Origin: Ligustrum vulgare
Taxonomy: Eukaryota; Streptophyta; Magnoliopsida; Lamiales; Oleaceae
Direction of reading: 5' to 3'
Length of the DNA stretch: 64,000 bases
Assembly (NCBI GenBank): GCA_963555705.1
Contig: OY743180.1
Location: 32,210,129-32,274,128, forward strand
Shown: positions 9,984 to 23,574 of the stretch, piece by piece
Numbering within the stretch: position 1 is the first letter of the stretch
Layout of the letters: the number at the start of each line of letters is the position of its first letter
Position numbers and translations under genes: made by a program
The notes under the pieces: model-generated
Told to the model about the DNA's origin: nothing
Database searches by the model: none
Seen by the model: only the letters and a program-made list of their open reading frames with translations

Positions 9984-11053
9984 TCATAAAAATATAGTAA
10001 TTACATTGATTGTTGAATTTATATAGCTAAAAAATCTTGGACTGTTTTTCCCCTTTAAATCTTGAATGTGGTAAATCAGCTCGACTGAAGATATGTTTGA
10101 TGAAGAAGCATGGCTTCTTTTCTGGCCGACAATGTGCTTACCCGGTTCAAGTGCATTAAGAAGTATATTGGGTCCTCTCTGGTTTTTCGTATTGAATACT
10201 TTGCATTTTTCAATTGACCTGACTCCTGAGGGAACTAAACTTCTTTGTGACACTTTTAAAAATGGGAAACAAATATTTCAAATTACGATTGTACTCACCA
10301 ACTGGTATATTATCTTCAGCAGGAAGCGCAGATTGCTGATGAAAGTGATCTACATTTCAATCCAACATCAATTTGTTCAGGTATACAATTATTATCCCCT
10401 TATTTACAACAAAATATAAATCGATGTTTTGAATGCGAGACCCATGCCACACAAGTAGGATATATAACAAAAAATCTGTTTCAAGTCCAAACCTCATGTA
10501 GAGGACTTTGATGGATAATACCTGAAATAGCATTTACAGAATTGTACATACACAGGACAATAGGAAAGAAATACTTAGCAGAATTCGAAATAGAAAAACA
10601 ATAATTGGATGTCGAACTTATCTGCTTGCGTGGATGGTTGGACAAACTGAATTATGCTTGCAATTGGTTTCTGAAATGCTCTTGAAATGGAATATTGATG
10701 TAGGAAAGCTTGTCACCCACACTAATAATAATAATAAGTAAATCATTTGCCATGCAACATTTCAACGGCGGCTTGAATATCCATTGCCCATAATAAATAA
10801 AACAGAGAAACGGATGGTGATTACTGTTGTATAATTTAAACAGCATGAAAAGAGGCAGTTTTACCCATTTTCCACTTGAAGAACCTCCAAGTTGTGCGAT
10901 GCTATGGCGTTTTTGTTCGAAAACACATTTCCCGGCCACCTGAGTCTTTGAGCAAGGACGTTTGCATTTTCTTGTTGCATGTAAATGGTTGACAAAAATA
11001 ATCAATTGTGCTGGAAAGATGGAGGATGCATGAAATTTGGTGGGTTCATGCAT
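9984..11053 (-). pseudogene. Decayed multi-exon gene-like sequence, unassigned
   Basis: On the minus strand several stretches look like former exons: 10652-11053 (a basic, Cys-rich segment ending Ser-Gly-Lys-Trp just before a GTAAAA donor-like site), about 10300-10380 (ending Pro-Val-Gly before GTGAGT, with one in-frame stop), and 9984-10253 (containing Pro-Gly followed by a GTAAGC donor-like site). Their amino-acid composition is ordinary rather than random, but I recognise no family. It may be a captured or broken host gene next to the CACTA insertion. The exon limits are uncertain. Confidence 0.3.
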
Positions 11054-11059
11054 GAAAAA

Positions 11060-11880
11060 AAAAAGTAAAACTAAATTCGGTTGGGAATAGATTTTGGTAA
11101 TTGATAGAACACTGATATTTCACTTATTTAGCATAGCACTAATTCCAGAACTGCCATACCTAACTGTCCATTATAAAAAGGAACGGCTAACATAAACCCA
11201 ACCACTAAAAGGAACTACCCATGACTTTCATGAAATATATCAGGAATAACCATAATTTTCAATTGGTTACCATTTGTATGTCGAAACTGTTTTTTATTTA
11301 ATTTGCAACTGAAAACAAATGCGAACCAGCCAATGCATACTGTCTAATTAAAAAAAAAAACCCAACCATTTAAAAATAAAAAAAATAAAAAAAAAGTTAA
11401 TAGATTTAAAAAAAGGAATCTTCCCAACTGAGATTCTGGTTCCAAATAAAGAATCCAGAATCTCAATTATTTTTATATAGTATATATAGATATAGATTTC
11501 TTTTGTTCGTATTTACCAACTCGTAAGATATAACTGAAAATTCTAATAGGATAATGACTTGACATCCATATGTAGAATTGTAAGTTAAAAGGCACGCTAA
11601 ATTGAATGAGGTTTCTGGATGAAATATTTTGTAGAGTCTAAGGATCATCAATAAATTAACACATCTTTTAATCATAATAGAATATTGGAGTTCTAAAAAT
11701 CCAGCTAGTCCAACTCCATGTGTTACACATCATAATTAAATATTTAGTTAATAATTAAATATTTAGTTAGGTGCTTTTTTTTTTTGGGGAAAAGGTAATT
11801 CAATGAACGCCTTAGGTGCTTTTTTTTTCCAATCATATTTTATTATCCTTATTTTTATCTTTATATCTTTAAAAGTAAAA
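11060..11880. other. AT-rich DNA, nothing recognised
   Basis: Homopolymer-rich sequence without supported ORFs. It has a duplicated TAGTTAATAATTAAATAT motif near 11740-11765. Confidence 0.5.
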
Positions 11881-11884
11881 AAAT

Positions 11885-13150
11885 AGTTCAGTGTGAACAC
11901 AATGTATTTTAACTATTTGGTTAATATTTAATAGATGAATGTAAACACATGGTGTGAACACAATGTGGTTAACTATTTGGTTAATTAATGTTTGACTATA
12001 ATATGGTTAACTATTTGATAAATATTTATTTGGTTAATGATTATTTTCGAACCACTACTATATTTACCTAGGGTTATTAAATTTTTTTAACTATTTTTTT
12101 ATTATTTATTTTTAAAATTAAATAGCTAAAGTAATTTTTGTAGCAACACTTTTCTAGATGTATATGTTTAAAATTATTTTCCCTTTTAATTTTGTTAAGT
12201 AAAAACAAAAATTATTTTGAAACAATGTACAATATTAAAAAATGTTTTGAATAGTGATTGATGTGATTTTGTGTGGTTGTATATGAAAAAAAAGTTTTGG
12301 TTTTATGTGTATAATATTTTAATATTGAAATGTGTAATTAAAATTGAATACTATAGTAAAAATAATTTTTTTCCCATTTTAATGAATATCGGACAACGAC
12401 TTATTATGTAATGATTAAATCATTATGTTAAATATCTTTGGTTAATAAATGTTTGACTACAATATGATTAACTATTTGGTTAATATTTAGTGGTTCGGTA
12501 TGAACACATGGTGTTAATACAATGTTGTTAACTATTTGATTAATATTTATTTGGTTAATTAATAAATATTTGTTTACAAAATAATTAATTATTTTGTTAA
12601 TGTATGTTTGACTATTTAAGTTTACGTTTGAATTATATTTGAACCACTATTATATCTACCTAGGTTTTTTAAACTTTTTAAGTTTTTAAATATTTTTTAT
12701 TATTTTTTAAAATTAAATAGTTAAAGTAATTTTTGTAGCAACAATTAAATGTATATTTTAAAAATTATTTTCCTTTTTTTGTAAGTAAAAACAAAAATTA
12801 TTTTCAAACTTATTATGTAATGATTAAATCTTTATGTTATTTTAATTTACAATTTTTTCGCTTTAAATTTTTTATATTATATTTGACCATTGTTTGTATT
12901 TTGTATCTTTTGATAATTAGAAATTTTAATTTTGAACGAATTATAAATTCATGTACAACTATTGCATTTGTATATTACATGTTGTTTGTACTGTACATTC
13001 GACCCCTTACTATATTTGCCTAGGTTTATTGAATTTTTTTATGTTTATTAATTTCTTATTATTTATTTTTCAAATTAAATAGTTCTTGCAATTTTTGTTG
13101 CAAAAATTTTCTCCCTTTTTTTTTGTAAGTACAAACAAAAAATATTTTCA
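11885..13150. repeat. Three degenerate copies of an AT-rich repeat
   Basis: Landmarks recur in the same order. ACTATATTTACCTAGG-like strings lie near 12056, 12650 and 13008. AAATTAAATAG followed by AATTTTTGTAGCAAC-like strings lie near 12114, 12710 and 13071. The first two copies also share a GGTTAACTATTTGGTTAAT stretch. The spacing is about 595 and then 360 bp, so the third copy is shorter. No coding potential is seen. It may be an old tandem duplication. Confidence 0.6.
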
Positions 13151-13199
13151 AAATTATTAATTACTCAAGTAAAAAAGGCTACTAAGAGAAAAATAAGAC

Positions 13200-14390
13200 T
13201 TATTTATAGCGTAACTAGTGCCGATTTATACTCATTGATCAAGACCTCTTACACTAAAGATACGTTTCAGGAACTTCAGACCCTCGAAAGTGTAAGCCTA
13301 CTGAAAATTTGAGGTTGTCTAAATTTTATAAACAGACTGTCACAGACAAGTCTGGACAGTAACCAGTTAACAGTAAATCGTTAAGCGTTATTTAGCGTAA
13401 TACCAGATGAATCTTGCTAAGGTAGATTCGTTTGGATTGTAAAACGTAAGCAATCAGAATAAATTGTGCAGAATTATAAATAGACAAGAACACAATAATT
13501 TGAGCTTAACGTGGGAAAAACCCTAACAGGAAAAACCCACGGTTTGCATCCTGCGAACAAAAACAAATCACTATATAAGGAAAGAGTTTATACAGATCAA
13601 TCTAAATTATAGGATAAATCTACGCATAGACTTTATGAAACATCCAAAAAATAGATCACTCACTGATCTTTCTGTGGCATGTAATGTGAGTTGGCGTCCC
13701 ACCGCTCTTCAGTAGTTTTCTTTGACTCTTCAACACGAACTCCCGTTCGATCTTGATCCAAACCTCCCGTTTGATCTTCACGCTGACATTCTTTCCTTCT
13801 CCAAGTGATTGAATCCTCCTCCCGGAGTATTGAAGTCACAACACAATTGAAGCTTTTTGTATTTGTGCACACACGAAAATTATAGTTTCAAGACTTCTAA
13901 GGTGGACGTGTATGTGATAGGCTCCACACGGATTTTTGTCTTTTCACGTCACAAGAAAAACATCTCGTTTTTCTTCTCTTTATAGTGCAATTAGGTTTAC
14001 TAGTTCCCAAGTTTCCTTATTGTACAAGATCTCTAATACCTGCAAAACAAGGTAAAGATAATTAGTAAAAGGTAAGATAAATATTCTTAACTAAATTTTA
14101 CCATAACAAAGATATAGATAAATCATGTAAGATCTTACCATAAGTTAATCAATCACGTGATTAACATAAACTTGGACTTCATATTTTCGGCCCTATCAAG
14201 AATTTTCCCTACCTAGATTTTCGTCCAACACATCTTACCATATGCAAAGATAAGAATGAAATATTCTTGACCATATTAAGAAGATGCTTACCATATTTTG
14301 GATAAGCTTGAGTATCAAGAATAATCACAAGATAATAACATCAATATTATGATCTATGTCAATATTTTCGAGATCATCATGTTTCCAACA
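13200..14390 (-). repeat. Probable copia-type LTR (solo or truncated)
   Basis: On the minus strand a segment starts TGTTGGAAACATGATG at 14390, a typical plant Ty1/copia LTR start. Near 13500-13560 it carries the paired AACGTGGGAAAAACCC / AACAGGAAAAACCCACGG motif common in such LTRs. No matching target duplication or internal domain was found, and the left end is not fixed. Small ORFs within it are not credible genes. Confidence 0.4.
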
Positions 14391-17300
14391 TTATACTCGG
14401 CCAATTAGAATAATTTACCAAGACTTTAAATATAATCAAAATACTTCTAAGTGATAAAGATAGAATTTCAAGCCAAGTAAAATATTATCACAATTCTTAT
14501 CACAAATGATAAGTGATAGACTTCTACCATTATCACAATACTTATCGTATAAGATAAGCAACAGACATTATCTCCAAAATATTATCACAATATTTCTTGA
14601 TCATTATCATAGAAGATAAGCAACAAATATTATCACAATATATAGGAGACAATATTACGTCCAAAATGTTTAAGTAATTTAATTAGACTTAATAAATTAC
14701 TAAATAAAAATATTTAGTAATAAACTAAATTTGTTAAATTACAAACATGTAGGAAAATTGAAAATGCCAATAAATATAACTTAAAATAAGTTAACACCTA
14801 CCTTCACCAATCTTTCCATCCCCGAACTGCTCTTGAGTAAGTTTAGTTTCTAGTTAAAGGTTGGGATGTCTATAGATATAAGGTTAGGAATCATAGAGTC
14901 AAGCATATGTTGAAAAGTTTAAAATTGCCCCCACATGCTAAATAAATCTCTCCACAAGTAATTATTCATCATAGCTATGTACTCAGGTTGAGAAAAGTCT
15001 GACATGGATAAGCAATATAGAAAAATATTAAAGTACATATGTTGTCCAAGATTTCAACTAAAGCATACATTCAACACAAACTATATTCCAGGAAATAACA
15101 AATCAACTAGAATTATTGCATTTTTTCAAGGATTTTTTATTTTGTATCCCAATAAAAATCGAATGAATGAGATTTTCCACCCCCAAAATTAGAAAGAAAC
15201 ATTGCCCTCAATATTTGTCAAATAGATATAAATATGGAAAAAAAACGACATGATAGAGAGGGTACTAATACTTTCCATGTGTAGTGGGGGTGTTTTATCA
15301 CCTTAAAGATTACCAATTGTTATTCAGAAGAGGATTCAACTTTGCCCATTTATGTGTAACCACTCATGTTCAGCCCCCGACATCACCTTGAAAAATCGAA
15401 AATTTTCCAAGCCAACTCTTGACATGTGAAAGTGTAATACCTGGTCTACAACATATTAAAAATTTAGAGCAATTGAAGTTAGCTAAGGTAGGGAAGCAGT
15501 GCAGAGAAGTATGTGGCATGAAGATGTTTTCAGGTGTAGTGACCCTGCAATGGGGAAGCAATGGTGCATGCATGGTTTTCATGTGTTTTATGCGAAGTAA
15601 TGAACCAATCTATGAACTAATGACACACACTCAATGATAAACATGTGATGAAGATATATGCTTGGAAGAAATTCTCAAAATTGAACAAAAATATATTTTT
15701 GGCATTTCATCGAACAAGTTGTGTGTATGGTAAAAAATCAAGCAAATATATAGAGTTTGATACATGGAATTTCCCAAAAACAATTACTTGTAAAACCAAA
15801 ATTCAATAACCCAAATTCTATCCTTAGCCAACACCATTATTTGACAATTATTGATGTGATGCATCCATGAATTTGATCCAATATAATGTGTGAACATAGG
15901 GGAATGAGTAGGGGTTCAATTGTGGGTGATTTGAGGGAGAAAAAAACGAGTTTGAGCTGAAAAATAATTAATCCCATGTTTACCTATATTTTGGGCATTC
16001 TGCCTAGAATAAAGGCATGCGGCAGCGTGGTAAAATTCTGTATAGCCTTGCAGTACAAATCTAAGCAGAATACGTAGAATTGTGTATGTTGATTTCTACC
16101 TCATTTTATGCCCTACAAATGCATCATGAGCGTGAAATAACCCCCAAACTATGTTAACATGTACTAGACTCGTGTGTGTGTGGGGGGGGGGGGTATGACG
16201 ATGACAACCTTGTCTAACTAAAACACACAAAATCAACAACATACTTAACATTCAAAAAGTGTTTACATGTAAAGTGATTCTAACATGCAAAACAAAATGT
16301 CAACATGCAAAATAACTTAAACATGTAACCATCTCAAATCAAAATATGAAATAACAAATGAAATCATAGTAAATAAAAGGAAAGAAAATTGGGTTACTTC
16401 CTAACAAGTGCTCCGTTTATAATCTAAAGTCCGGCTTTTCACTGTGATCGTTCAGGGGATACTATAAGACTTTTGATGACCTTCTTTGTTTATATCGATT
16501 GAACTTGTTCTAATGTTCATCCATGCTCCAAAATATTTCCTTACCCATGTCATGTATGTTGACATCTCTACTCGATTCGAACTTCAATATGTAACTTTCA
16601 ATCATTTCGTCAGTGCCAATGATGAAATCTATTTCAGCGTATTCATAGAATTTAGAGCGTTGCATGGTGAAGTTGACATCCTTGTTTGTATGCACTTTTG
16701 TGATCAACTCCTCTTTCCTCAATTGATCCTCATTTTTTTATTGAAGTTTCCTTAAGCTTGATGTCCGGAATTTGAATTGTTGACAATTGGACAATAACTT
16801 TTTCATGGTAGCCATTTTCTTCTAGCTGATCTACTATTTTAGATTGTTCTTCTTTTTCTTCAACTGTTTCAACCAAGTTTTCTGAATCATCTGATTTTTT
16901 CACTTGAATTTCTGGCAACAACAGTTCTAGTTGTTTATCTGATCCACTCACTGCCAATTGCTCTATCTGATTTCTCCATCCTCTCATTTCTGTTTGTTGA
17001 ATTTACAACATTTCTTGTTGACTTTTTAGCAACTATAATAATATCACTTTGCACCTATTGGTGTTGGAACACTTACTGGCGTTGGATATTTTGATTATTT
17101 GACCATTAGAAATTTGGATGCTCATTTTAGTGACAATTATAAGCTTGAGAATTTGTACCACTCTGCTACATTTGATTATCTTCCCAATAATTAACCCAAT
17201 ACATATCTGGCTAAGCCTGATGTGCAAAAGGACAATCATATATGACATGATTTTCAAAGCAGAAGTCATAAATCAGATGGGTCTAAACTGTTGTTTGATC

Positions 17301-18650
17301 AGAGTACCATTGATAACTATTCGATGCCATCTTCTCTATCTACCGTGTCTCCATTTGTCACAAAATCCATTCCCTCCCTTAATCAACAGGAAACAATTCA
17401 CAACTTTTAAGAGTCCTCATAAACAAGGAAAAAAAAAGTAAACTAAAAATAATGCAAAAACTAAATAGCATCGATATTAATATAAAATGGTTCTCAACAA
17501 CGACGACAAAAACTTGTTCAAAGTGTTTTGTATTAAACTAAAATAAGAAAATTGACTAAATAAATAAATCACAAGATTGTTTTGTTTTCTATAACGATTG
17601 TAAAATAGTTGGGATTCACGATTTCACATATCCAATTAAATTAAATCCAACTCCAGTTTTATTTCCTAAATACGCATTCACTCAAATTCACTAATGTATA
17701 TTTAAATTCCTCTTTTGAATTTAAACCAATTCTACCTAAATAAGTCAACCATATATCTCTGCAGATAGTCCGAATTTTTCCTTATCTAGATGTATAGAAC
17801 ACAAGAATTCACACATGTGACATGACTGCAATAATAACAAAAGTATATCTCTATCTTTTATTCAATTACCAAATTTATTCCTATGTCTAGTTTTTTAGCT
17901 CACCTCTCGGATTATAAAAACAAACCACAAAATCATGAATAAGTGGTCAATTAACTCATACATTAAACTAAAAATAAAGTTAATACATACAACAAATAAT
18001 TAAAACTACAGAGTTTGAAACTAAAATAATGAAGCTAGCCTATATCATTCATCCCAACATAAGAATTTAATTACACTTCATAATTAAATAACAAGGACAA
18101 TAAAAATAGGCATTTATTGAAAATAACGTAACATAAAAGAAAAGAAAGCTTGCACCAAGATTCAATTCTTTATGTAATCTTCAAGTCTTGCAATTTGCTT
18201 TGCTTCAATCTCCCAAGAATCTGAGTTTTTGGTTGTTCTTAGGTGAGGTAAAGGTGTAAAGCTCATGCCTCATATGTTGTGTATATAGGTTATGGAAAAA
18301 CCTAGCTGATTATGGGAGAAAACATGTTGAATCCGAGCACAAAAATCCCATGAATGGCCCAGTCTGAAGCCTGTGTGACCCGCTGGCCTATTTGCTACGG
18401 CCGCACAGTGCATTGATTTATGTTCCGACCATTGAACTAATGTGGGTGCGACTGCACCTTTATACCCCTTGAGGTCGTGTTGTACTAATTTCTTTTGCAA
18501 ATCTTGATTTCTTCACTTTAGCACCATGCATGTTTCCCAGTTGACCTCAACAACTCCCGAATGTGCAGTTTAACTTCAATTAATCATCCTCAATTTTCTT
18601 CATTCTCTTGATTTCCGAGATTAATGTGAAATGTAAACAAATATATAAAA
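14391..18650 (-). mobile_element. Degenerate Ty3/gypsy derivative, copy 1
   Basis: Landmarks at about 15640-15720, 16355-16450 and 17676-17870 reappear in the same order and strand at 22500-22570, 23329-23420 and 24137-24301. This shows two old copies of one element. On the minus strand the segment near 16440 (ATTATAAACGGAGCACTTG then a short Gly/Lys-rich motif) resembles the conserved stretch after the integrase end in Athila/Tat-type elements. The minus-strand frame 16730-16987 (Glu-rich, 85 residues) may be a gag or spacer remnant. No RT is present. LTR ends could not be fixed. Confidence 0.45.
16730..16987 (-). pseudogene. Glu-rich ORF remnant in the gypsy derivative
   Basis: 85 residues, acidic and helix-prone with several Glu-Glu runs. 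It is unassigned. It lies just upstream, in the minus direction, of the gypsy landmark at 16440. It is probably a leftover of a retroelement polyprotein spacer. Confidence 0.3.
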
Positions 18651-18772
18651 ATTAAGTAGAATTTATTCTAAAACGACAATATAATATCTTAATTTTGGCA
18701 TATAAATAAGTGTATAAAATACACTTATCAATATCCTCCAACATTTTATCTTGACGCAAGATTTCTAAGAAT

Positions 18773-18927
18773 AGGCAAACCTTGCATAATATTTTCATGT
18801 TGTCCATTTGTGCTAGTTTTTCATGAAAAGAGATTTTGAAGGCCATAATGAATCAGAACAGGCAAACCTTGCATAATATTTGTCCATTTGTGCTAGTTTT
18901 TCATGAAAAGAGATTTTGAAGGCCATA
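18773..18927. repeat. Direct duplication of about 70-75 bp
   Basis: 18773-18848 (AGGCAAACCTTGCATAATAT ... GAAGGCCATAATGA) is repeated at 18859-18930, with 8 bp missing in the second copy (TTCATGTT between ATATT and TGTCC). Confidence 0.8.
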
Positions 18928-19149
18928 ATGATTTAAAATCACAAGATTTTTTTCATCTCCTCATCTCTCCATTCTCAATAAAGGCTCTAGAATGATTAAA
19001 ATGTCCAAATATAATATATGTAAATGGAAGGAGCATTAGGACCTGAACTCAATTGACGTATCGTAAAACAAGGAATTCAAGCTAAAAACTTATAAAAAAC
19101 ATGAAATCTAGAATCCACATTGAATGAACTAGAAATACTTGTTGTTAAT

Positions 19150-20130
19150 TCACATAAGTACTAAAAGGCCCATACTTTCTCTTTCAACTTATTGTAAGTA
19201 TCAACAGAAAACCTCTACATTCTTAGAAACACCCTCATTGAATCTCCTTCCTGAAAGTGTTTGTCTCATCGATGTGGATATGTCACTGCCTTATATTTTG
19301 CTTTAGTATTCTCCAACTTTTGTTTTACTTCATCACGAACTACTAACACTTCTTCAGCCAGATTTTAAAAGCAATACTCTTGTTGTTTCCTTAGGTAGCT
19401 TCACAAATCAATAATACATTAAGAAACTTCTGTATACACAATAGAGAAGGAGGACCTTCATGTAGAAGTATGAACTGCGCCATTGTATGCAAACTTAACC
19501 TGAGGTAGTGTAAGATCTCACTGTTTGGGCTTATCTTCATAGATACTTTGATGCATGTTTCCAATGTACGGTTTATGACTTTGGTATGTCCATTCGTTTA
19601 GGGATTGGCAATACTACTTCAATTTAGTTTCATCCCAAACAACTTCCACAAGGTAATCCAAAAGTGCCCTATATGGATAAAAGCTGAAGCACAAGGATCA
19701 TACTAAGGAGATCTCAAGTTTAGTAAAATAAGTTGAAGAATATATGCTCATTTTTTATGATAGATGAATTGAATGCATGCCCAACTTGGTTTTAGCATGA
19801 AATCCACCATTGTTGTCATTAAAAAATAAATTTGTAACATTAATTTCTTCTTACTAGTAAGGTTGGCAATGTGTTGTACAGAAAAGTGAGATTTATCAAA
19901 AGATATTTACAAATGCCCGAGTCATGTAAAAAATGTCGATCATAAATCATTTCTGCAAGCTTTACAATATCAATCTCATCCGTTTTTGTTGTCTTGGATT
20001 GCAGTATTGACATGCAAAATTTCCAGAAGCTTCTCAAATTCAACCTATGATTCTGAACTTCTTTCTCACCATCACTTTGGAAAAACAAAAATATTTCTCT
20101 GTAAATAAATTTCATCCACCTACTTATCAT
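19150..20130 (-). pseudogene. Chromovirus-like Ty3/gypsy integrase remnant
   Basis: Conceptual minus-strand reading in changing frames gives a series typical of the gypsy integrase C-terminal half. There is an H-F-W stretch with a W-K-L-F-G-M segment near 19620-19660, NGHTKVINRTLETC near 19565-19600 (from the usual N-G-Q-T-E-V-x-N-R), then EVKQKLENTKAKYKA near 19320. The GDxxRVFLR and YNKLK motifs near 19190-19260 follow. Several stops and frameshifts interrupt it. Reverse transcriptase and LTRs are not visible nearby. It is a dead fragment. Confidence 0.6.
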
Positions 20131-20461
20131 AGATCATTATTGGTACAGTTGGAAATTGTATGTTATGTATTCTGATTATTAATTAGAATATGAAATAGAC
20201 CACACGGATAAATAAATCGAGTGTAAAGGGAGAGGGAAAAAAAGCATTTATGTTTAGCCCTCATGTTAGTTGTATTGACTACAATTAGTTGGACTTAAGT
20301 TTTATAGTACTGGTGCAACGGCAACTACATTTTTTTTTGCATATTTTTACAATTAAGAGGACGTGGGTTGATTCTCTTGATCTTCACACTGACTACCTAT
20401 GGAACGTCTCAATATTAGAGATTGGGCCACTGGATACGCAGCCTTACAAAAGCTAATTGTT

Positions 20462-21290
20462 GATGTGTTTCCTTATCACAAATGTACGGATCGCACAAGT
20501 AATATATTGGATATTGAGTTCGTATATCGTACCCACGAGGATTGAGCAAATTTATTATCTTAAATTATTAACCTTAATCGAAACGAATAAAATCAAGTTG
20601 TTTATGTGAATTATCTAAAATGACACTAAAAATACTAAATTATCTAGGATTATCGAATTAAAGCAAACTAATCAAAAATGCAAGATTTGTGTATGTAATG
20701 TATGTGAATGTAGTGCTAGCATCTAGAATCCATCTTATATTCCATATTTTAGACATTGGTTTGAATAAATAATGACATGGTATATTTATGAAGATCAATA
20801 TTCATGTAACATTCAAAATTCTCTTTTGAACAAGAACTAAACAATTTCCTGTATGTGACCCACCTGTATTACTATGGTGAAAGCGAACATGTAGAAAAAT
20901 ATTAAACATTCATGAACAATGTAAGATCACATAAAGTATAGTAGCATATTTCTATCCCTATCGAACTTCATGGAAATTAATTCAAGACTAGTGATTTCCT
21001 ACTCTTTTGAACATAGAAAAATGCCACAAACATCGTATAATCATTGCACATATAATTATAGATGCAAAATATACGAATTAATACGATTTTATGATTTCAT
21101 CATGATCCTAACGCTATGAAAAGTTTAGCCTAGATACATTATAGATGATAAACAATCATAAATTATGGAATTCATCACCTAGAACAGGAAGAAATCTAAT
21201 CTCCGATGAAAATCATCAATCTTCTTCCCTTGTTGCCCCTTTAGTTGATGAATTGATTGTAGAGATGTGTAAGAGTTTAGAAGAAGGCTA
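20462..21290 (-). repeat. LTR fragment of Tat/Athila-like type
   Basis: On the minus strand the segment ends with CAATCCTCGTGGGTACGATA then ACTTGTGCGATCCGTACATTTGTG. This closely matches the end of the complete solo LTR at 30556-32477. The other end is not clear and the limit at 21290 is approximate. Confidence 0.5.
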
Positions 21291-23570
21291 AATTCGTGCA
21301 TTGTAGGGTCGATTCCCTGGTCCAAACAAATAGCAATATCAAGTTTTGGAACATGAGCTTATGCGTTGACTCTAGTTGGGACGCTAGTATGACTATGCAA
21401 TTGAATGTATGGCATTCCAAATCCAATTTGCTCCCTCATGCTAGATGGTGAGAGAACCTAGCCCGCTCTATGTTGAAAGTAGTCATGTGGGATGTAGGGT
21501 CGACGTTGTAGCATATGGAAATGTGTAGTAATCTGACAGACTTGCTCAGCTTACAATGCTCCCAACACCGTTGTTGGGTCAGATCTACATTCTCCCACCC
21601 ATATATGAAGTTAGTAATGAGTTCATTATTTAGGTCGATGGAATCTCCTCAATCCCTCTCTAGTCAACTTCAAAACTCTCTCTATCACTAAAGGGGAGAA
21701 GGTTATCTACTTACCCTGAACCCATGTCTTATATATGTGCTCAGCTCTCTCTACCTCAATTGCTTGGTTAAAGTTTGCTAGAAATTCCTTAACCAATAAT
21801 GGATAAGCTATGTGCGGTGCACCTGCTCTCCTATGCCATCCAGCTCTCACTATAAGATGATGAAACTCGGTATCCTCAAGATCTCCCAGAGTTACCTCAC
21901 GCTCCTGCCACAGTTTCTTTCCCTTCAGTACAACCTAATAAATGCGTAACTCTTCCCCACCTATGATTCTCTCTATTCTAGTTATTTCTCCTTGGCTTGA
22001 ATCACTCTCAGAACTCGTCATCCCCTTTCGTTTCTTCTTTGGTACTAAGGTTCCTTTTCCTTTGCGTGAAGTTGAAGAAGTTGGTTTTGGAGGCATTTTT
22101 TACCTACAAATAATGGGAATGAGATATTAGATGAATAATATAAGTTTCAAAACACAATAACATCTTAAACATACCCAATCAAAAGAGAATATGAAAAATG
22201 GGCATGAGAAATAACGTACAACTAGTGTTTTTCAACCTCGAGCATTGCCTCGAAAAATAAGAATTTTTTCTAGGAAACCTCTGGGCATAAGGAAGTACAT
22301 GATCTATACTATAACATATCAAAAATTGAGTTCACACTGTCAAATGAGTGATGAAAAAAATGGGTGAAGTGGTGGACTAAGGATGCAGATAGTAGTGCAG
22401 TGAGACTTGCAGTTGCCTAGATTTTCAAACTTATGTTTTGAGTGATGTGTTGATCCAAAGTGTGGTATTGTGACATGTATGTGATCATGGGAGTGTAATG
22501 AAGATATGTGCTTGGGTGGATTTTTCAAAATAGGTCAAAAACCTCATCGTGGTATTTCATCTAGCACATTGTGTGCATTGCATATTTCTTAAGGAAATCA
22601 TAGCAATCTTAACATTTATCAATCCCAAAGTTGTAACACATCATAATCCACCCATCCATCATTCATCGTCTACCTAAGCTCGTACTCTTATCTCTATTTT
22701 CACATTTCGCAAATTATGCATAGAACCTTAAAATTCAATGAAAATCATAAGAAAAGGGGAAAATTTCATACCTTTGATGTTGTAAGTATGCAATAAGCTT
22801 GAATACTTGAATGATGAAATTGATGATGTGTAACAAAAAGTATAGTTTGGGAAAAAATTTGGAGAGAGTTTCGTGTGTTTTGAATAAGGATAATAAGCGC
22901 AGGTTGGTTTTGTACACCCTAAAACTCGTGCCCAGTTTAAACCATGCAATCGCATGGTATAAAGCTGTGCGATCTCATAGTCAATAAGAGAAGCCTGGAG
23001 GTCCTCGAGCCCGGTTCAGGGTATTTTTCAAACAAAAAAAAAAATTGTTTGCGATTTGTCTTCCTCGTCGACTCTAGCACATTTTATGATGTTTTATGAT
23101 GAATTTTAACCTGATGTAGCATGTTTTAACTATGTATGTGTGTATGTGATGAAGATGAATGCCTAGTCTACAAAAAAATGCATAAAAATCAAAACACACC
23201 TAAACGTGCATTATAATGAATTAATGCTAAACAAATCCTACACATACATACTGAAATGCAATGTTGCAAGGTAAACCTAACAACTACACAAATGATGCAA
23301 GTGTCTATGATAAAAGAGATGAAATAAATACTAAAAGCATAGTAAATAAAAAGGAAATAAAATTTGGTTGTTTCCCAATAAGCGCTCCGTTTATAATCTT
23401 AAACCCGACTTTTTGCACTTTTTCTTCATGTAGGCATGAAAGAGGCTCTGTTAGCCTTGCATTTCTCGACCCTTTTTTGCACTTTCTTGAATTCAATACT
23501 ATTTTTTACAACTTTGTTTTGAGGGTCATCTGGATTTTCTTCCTTCTTGAAGCTCCATCCATTTTCCTTT
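21290..23570 (-). mobile_element. Degenerate Ty3/gypsy derivative, copy 2 (non-coding part)
   Basis: A diverged copy of the segment at 14.9-16.8 kb. It shares the GAAGATATGTGCTTGG... landmark near 22500 and the AGCGCTCCGTTTATAATC landmark near 23380. On the minus strand it follows the protease remnant directly, so RT, RNase H and integrase have been deleted. No credible ORF is present. Confidence 0.5.
22938..22980. repeat. Palindromic motif CCATGCAATCGCATGG
   Basis: A near-perfect inverted repeat around AATC, followed by GCTGTGCGATCTCATAG. It resembles the GCGATCGC-type motifs in the LTRs of element B. Confidence 0.5.
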
Positions 23571-23574
23571 ACAA

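Noticed and set aside
16178..16194. GT run followed by a G12 run as a possible G-quadruplex
   Set aside because: A single homopolymer next to a microsatellite; likely a simple-sequence or assembly-sensitive feature.
20281..20420. SINE-like sequence with weak pol III A and B box resemblance
   Set aside because: GTGGGTTGATTCTC only loosely fits the B box, and no clear A box, poly-A tail or target duplication was found.
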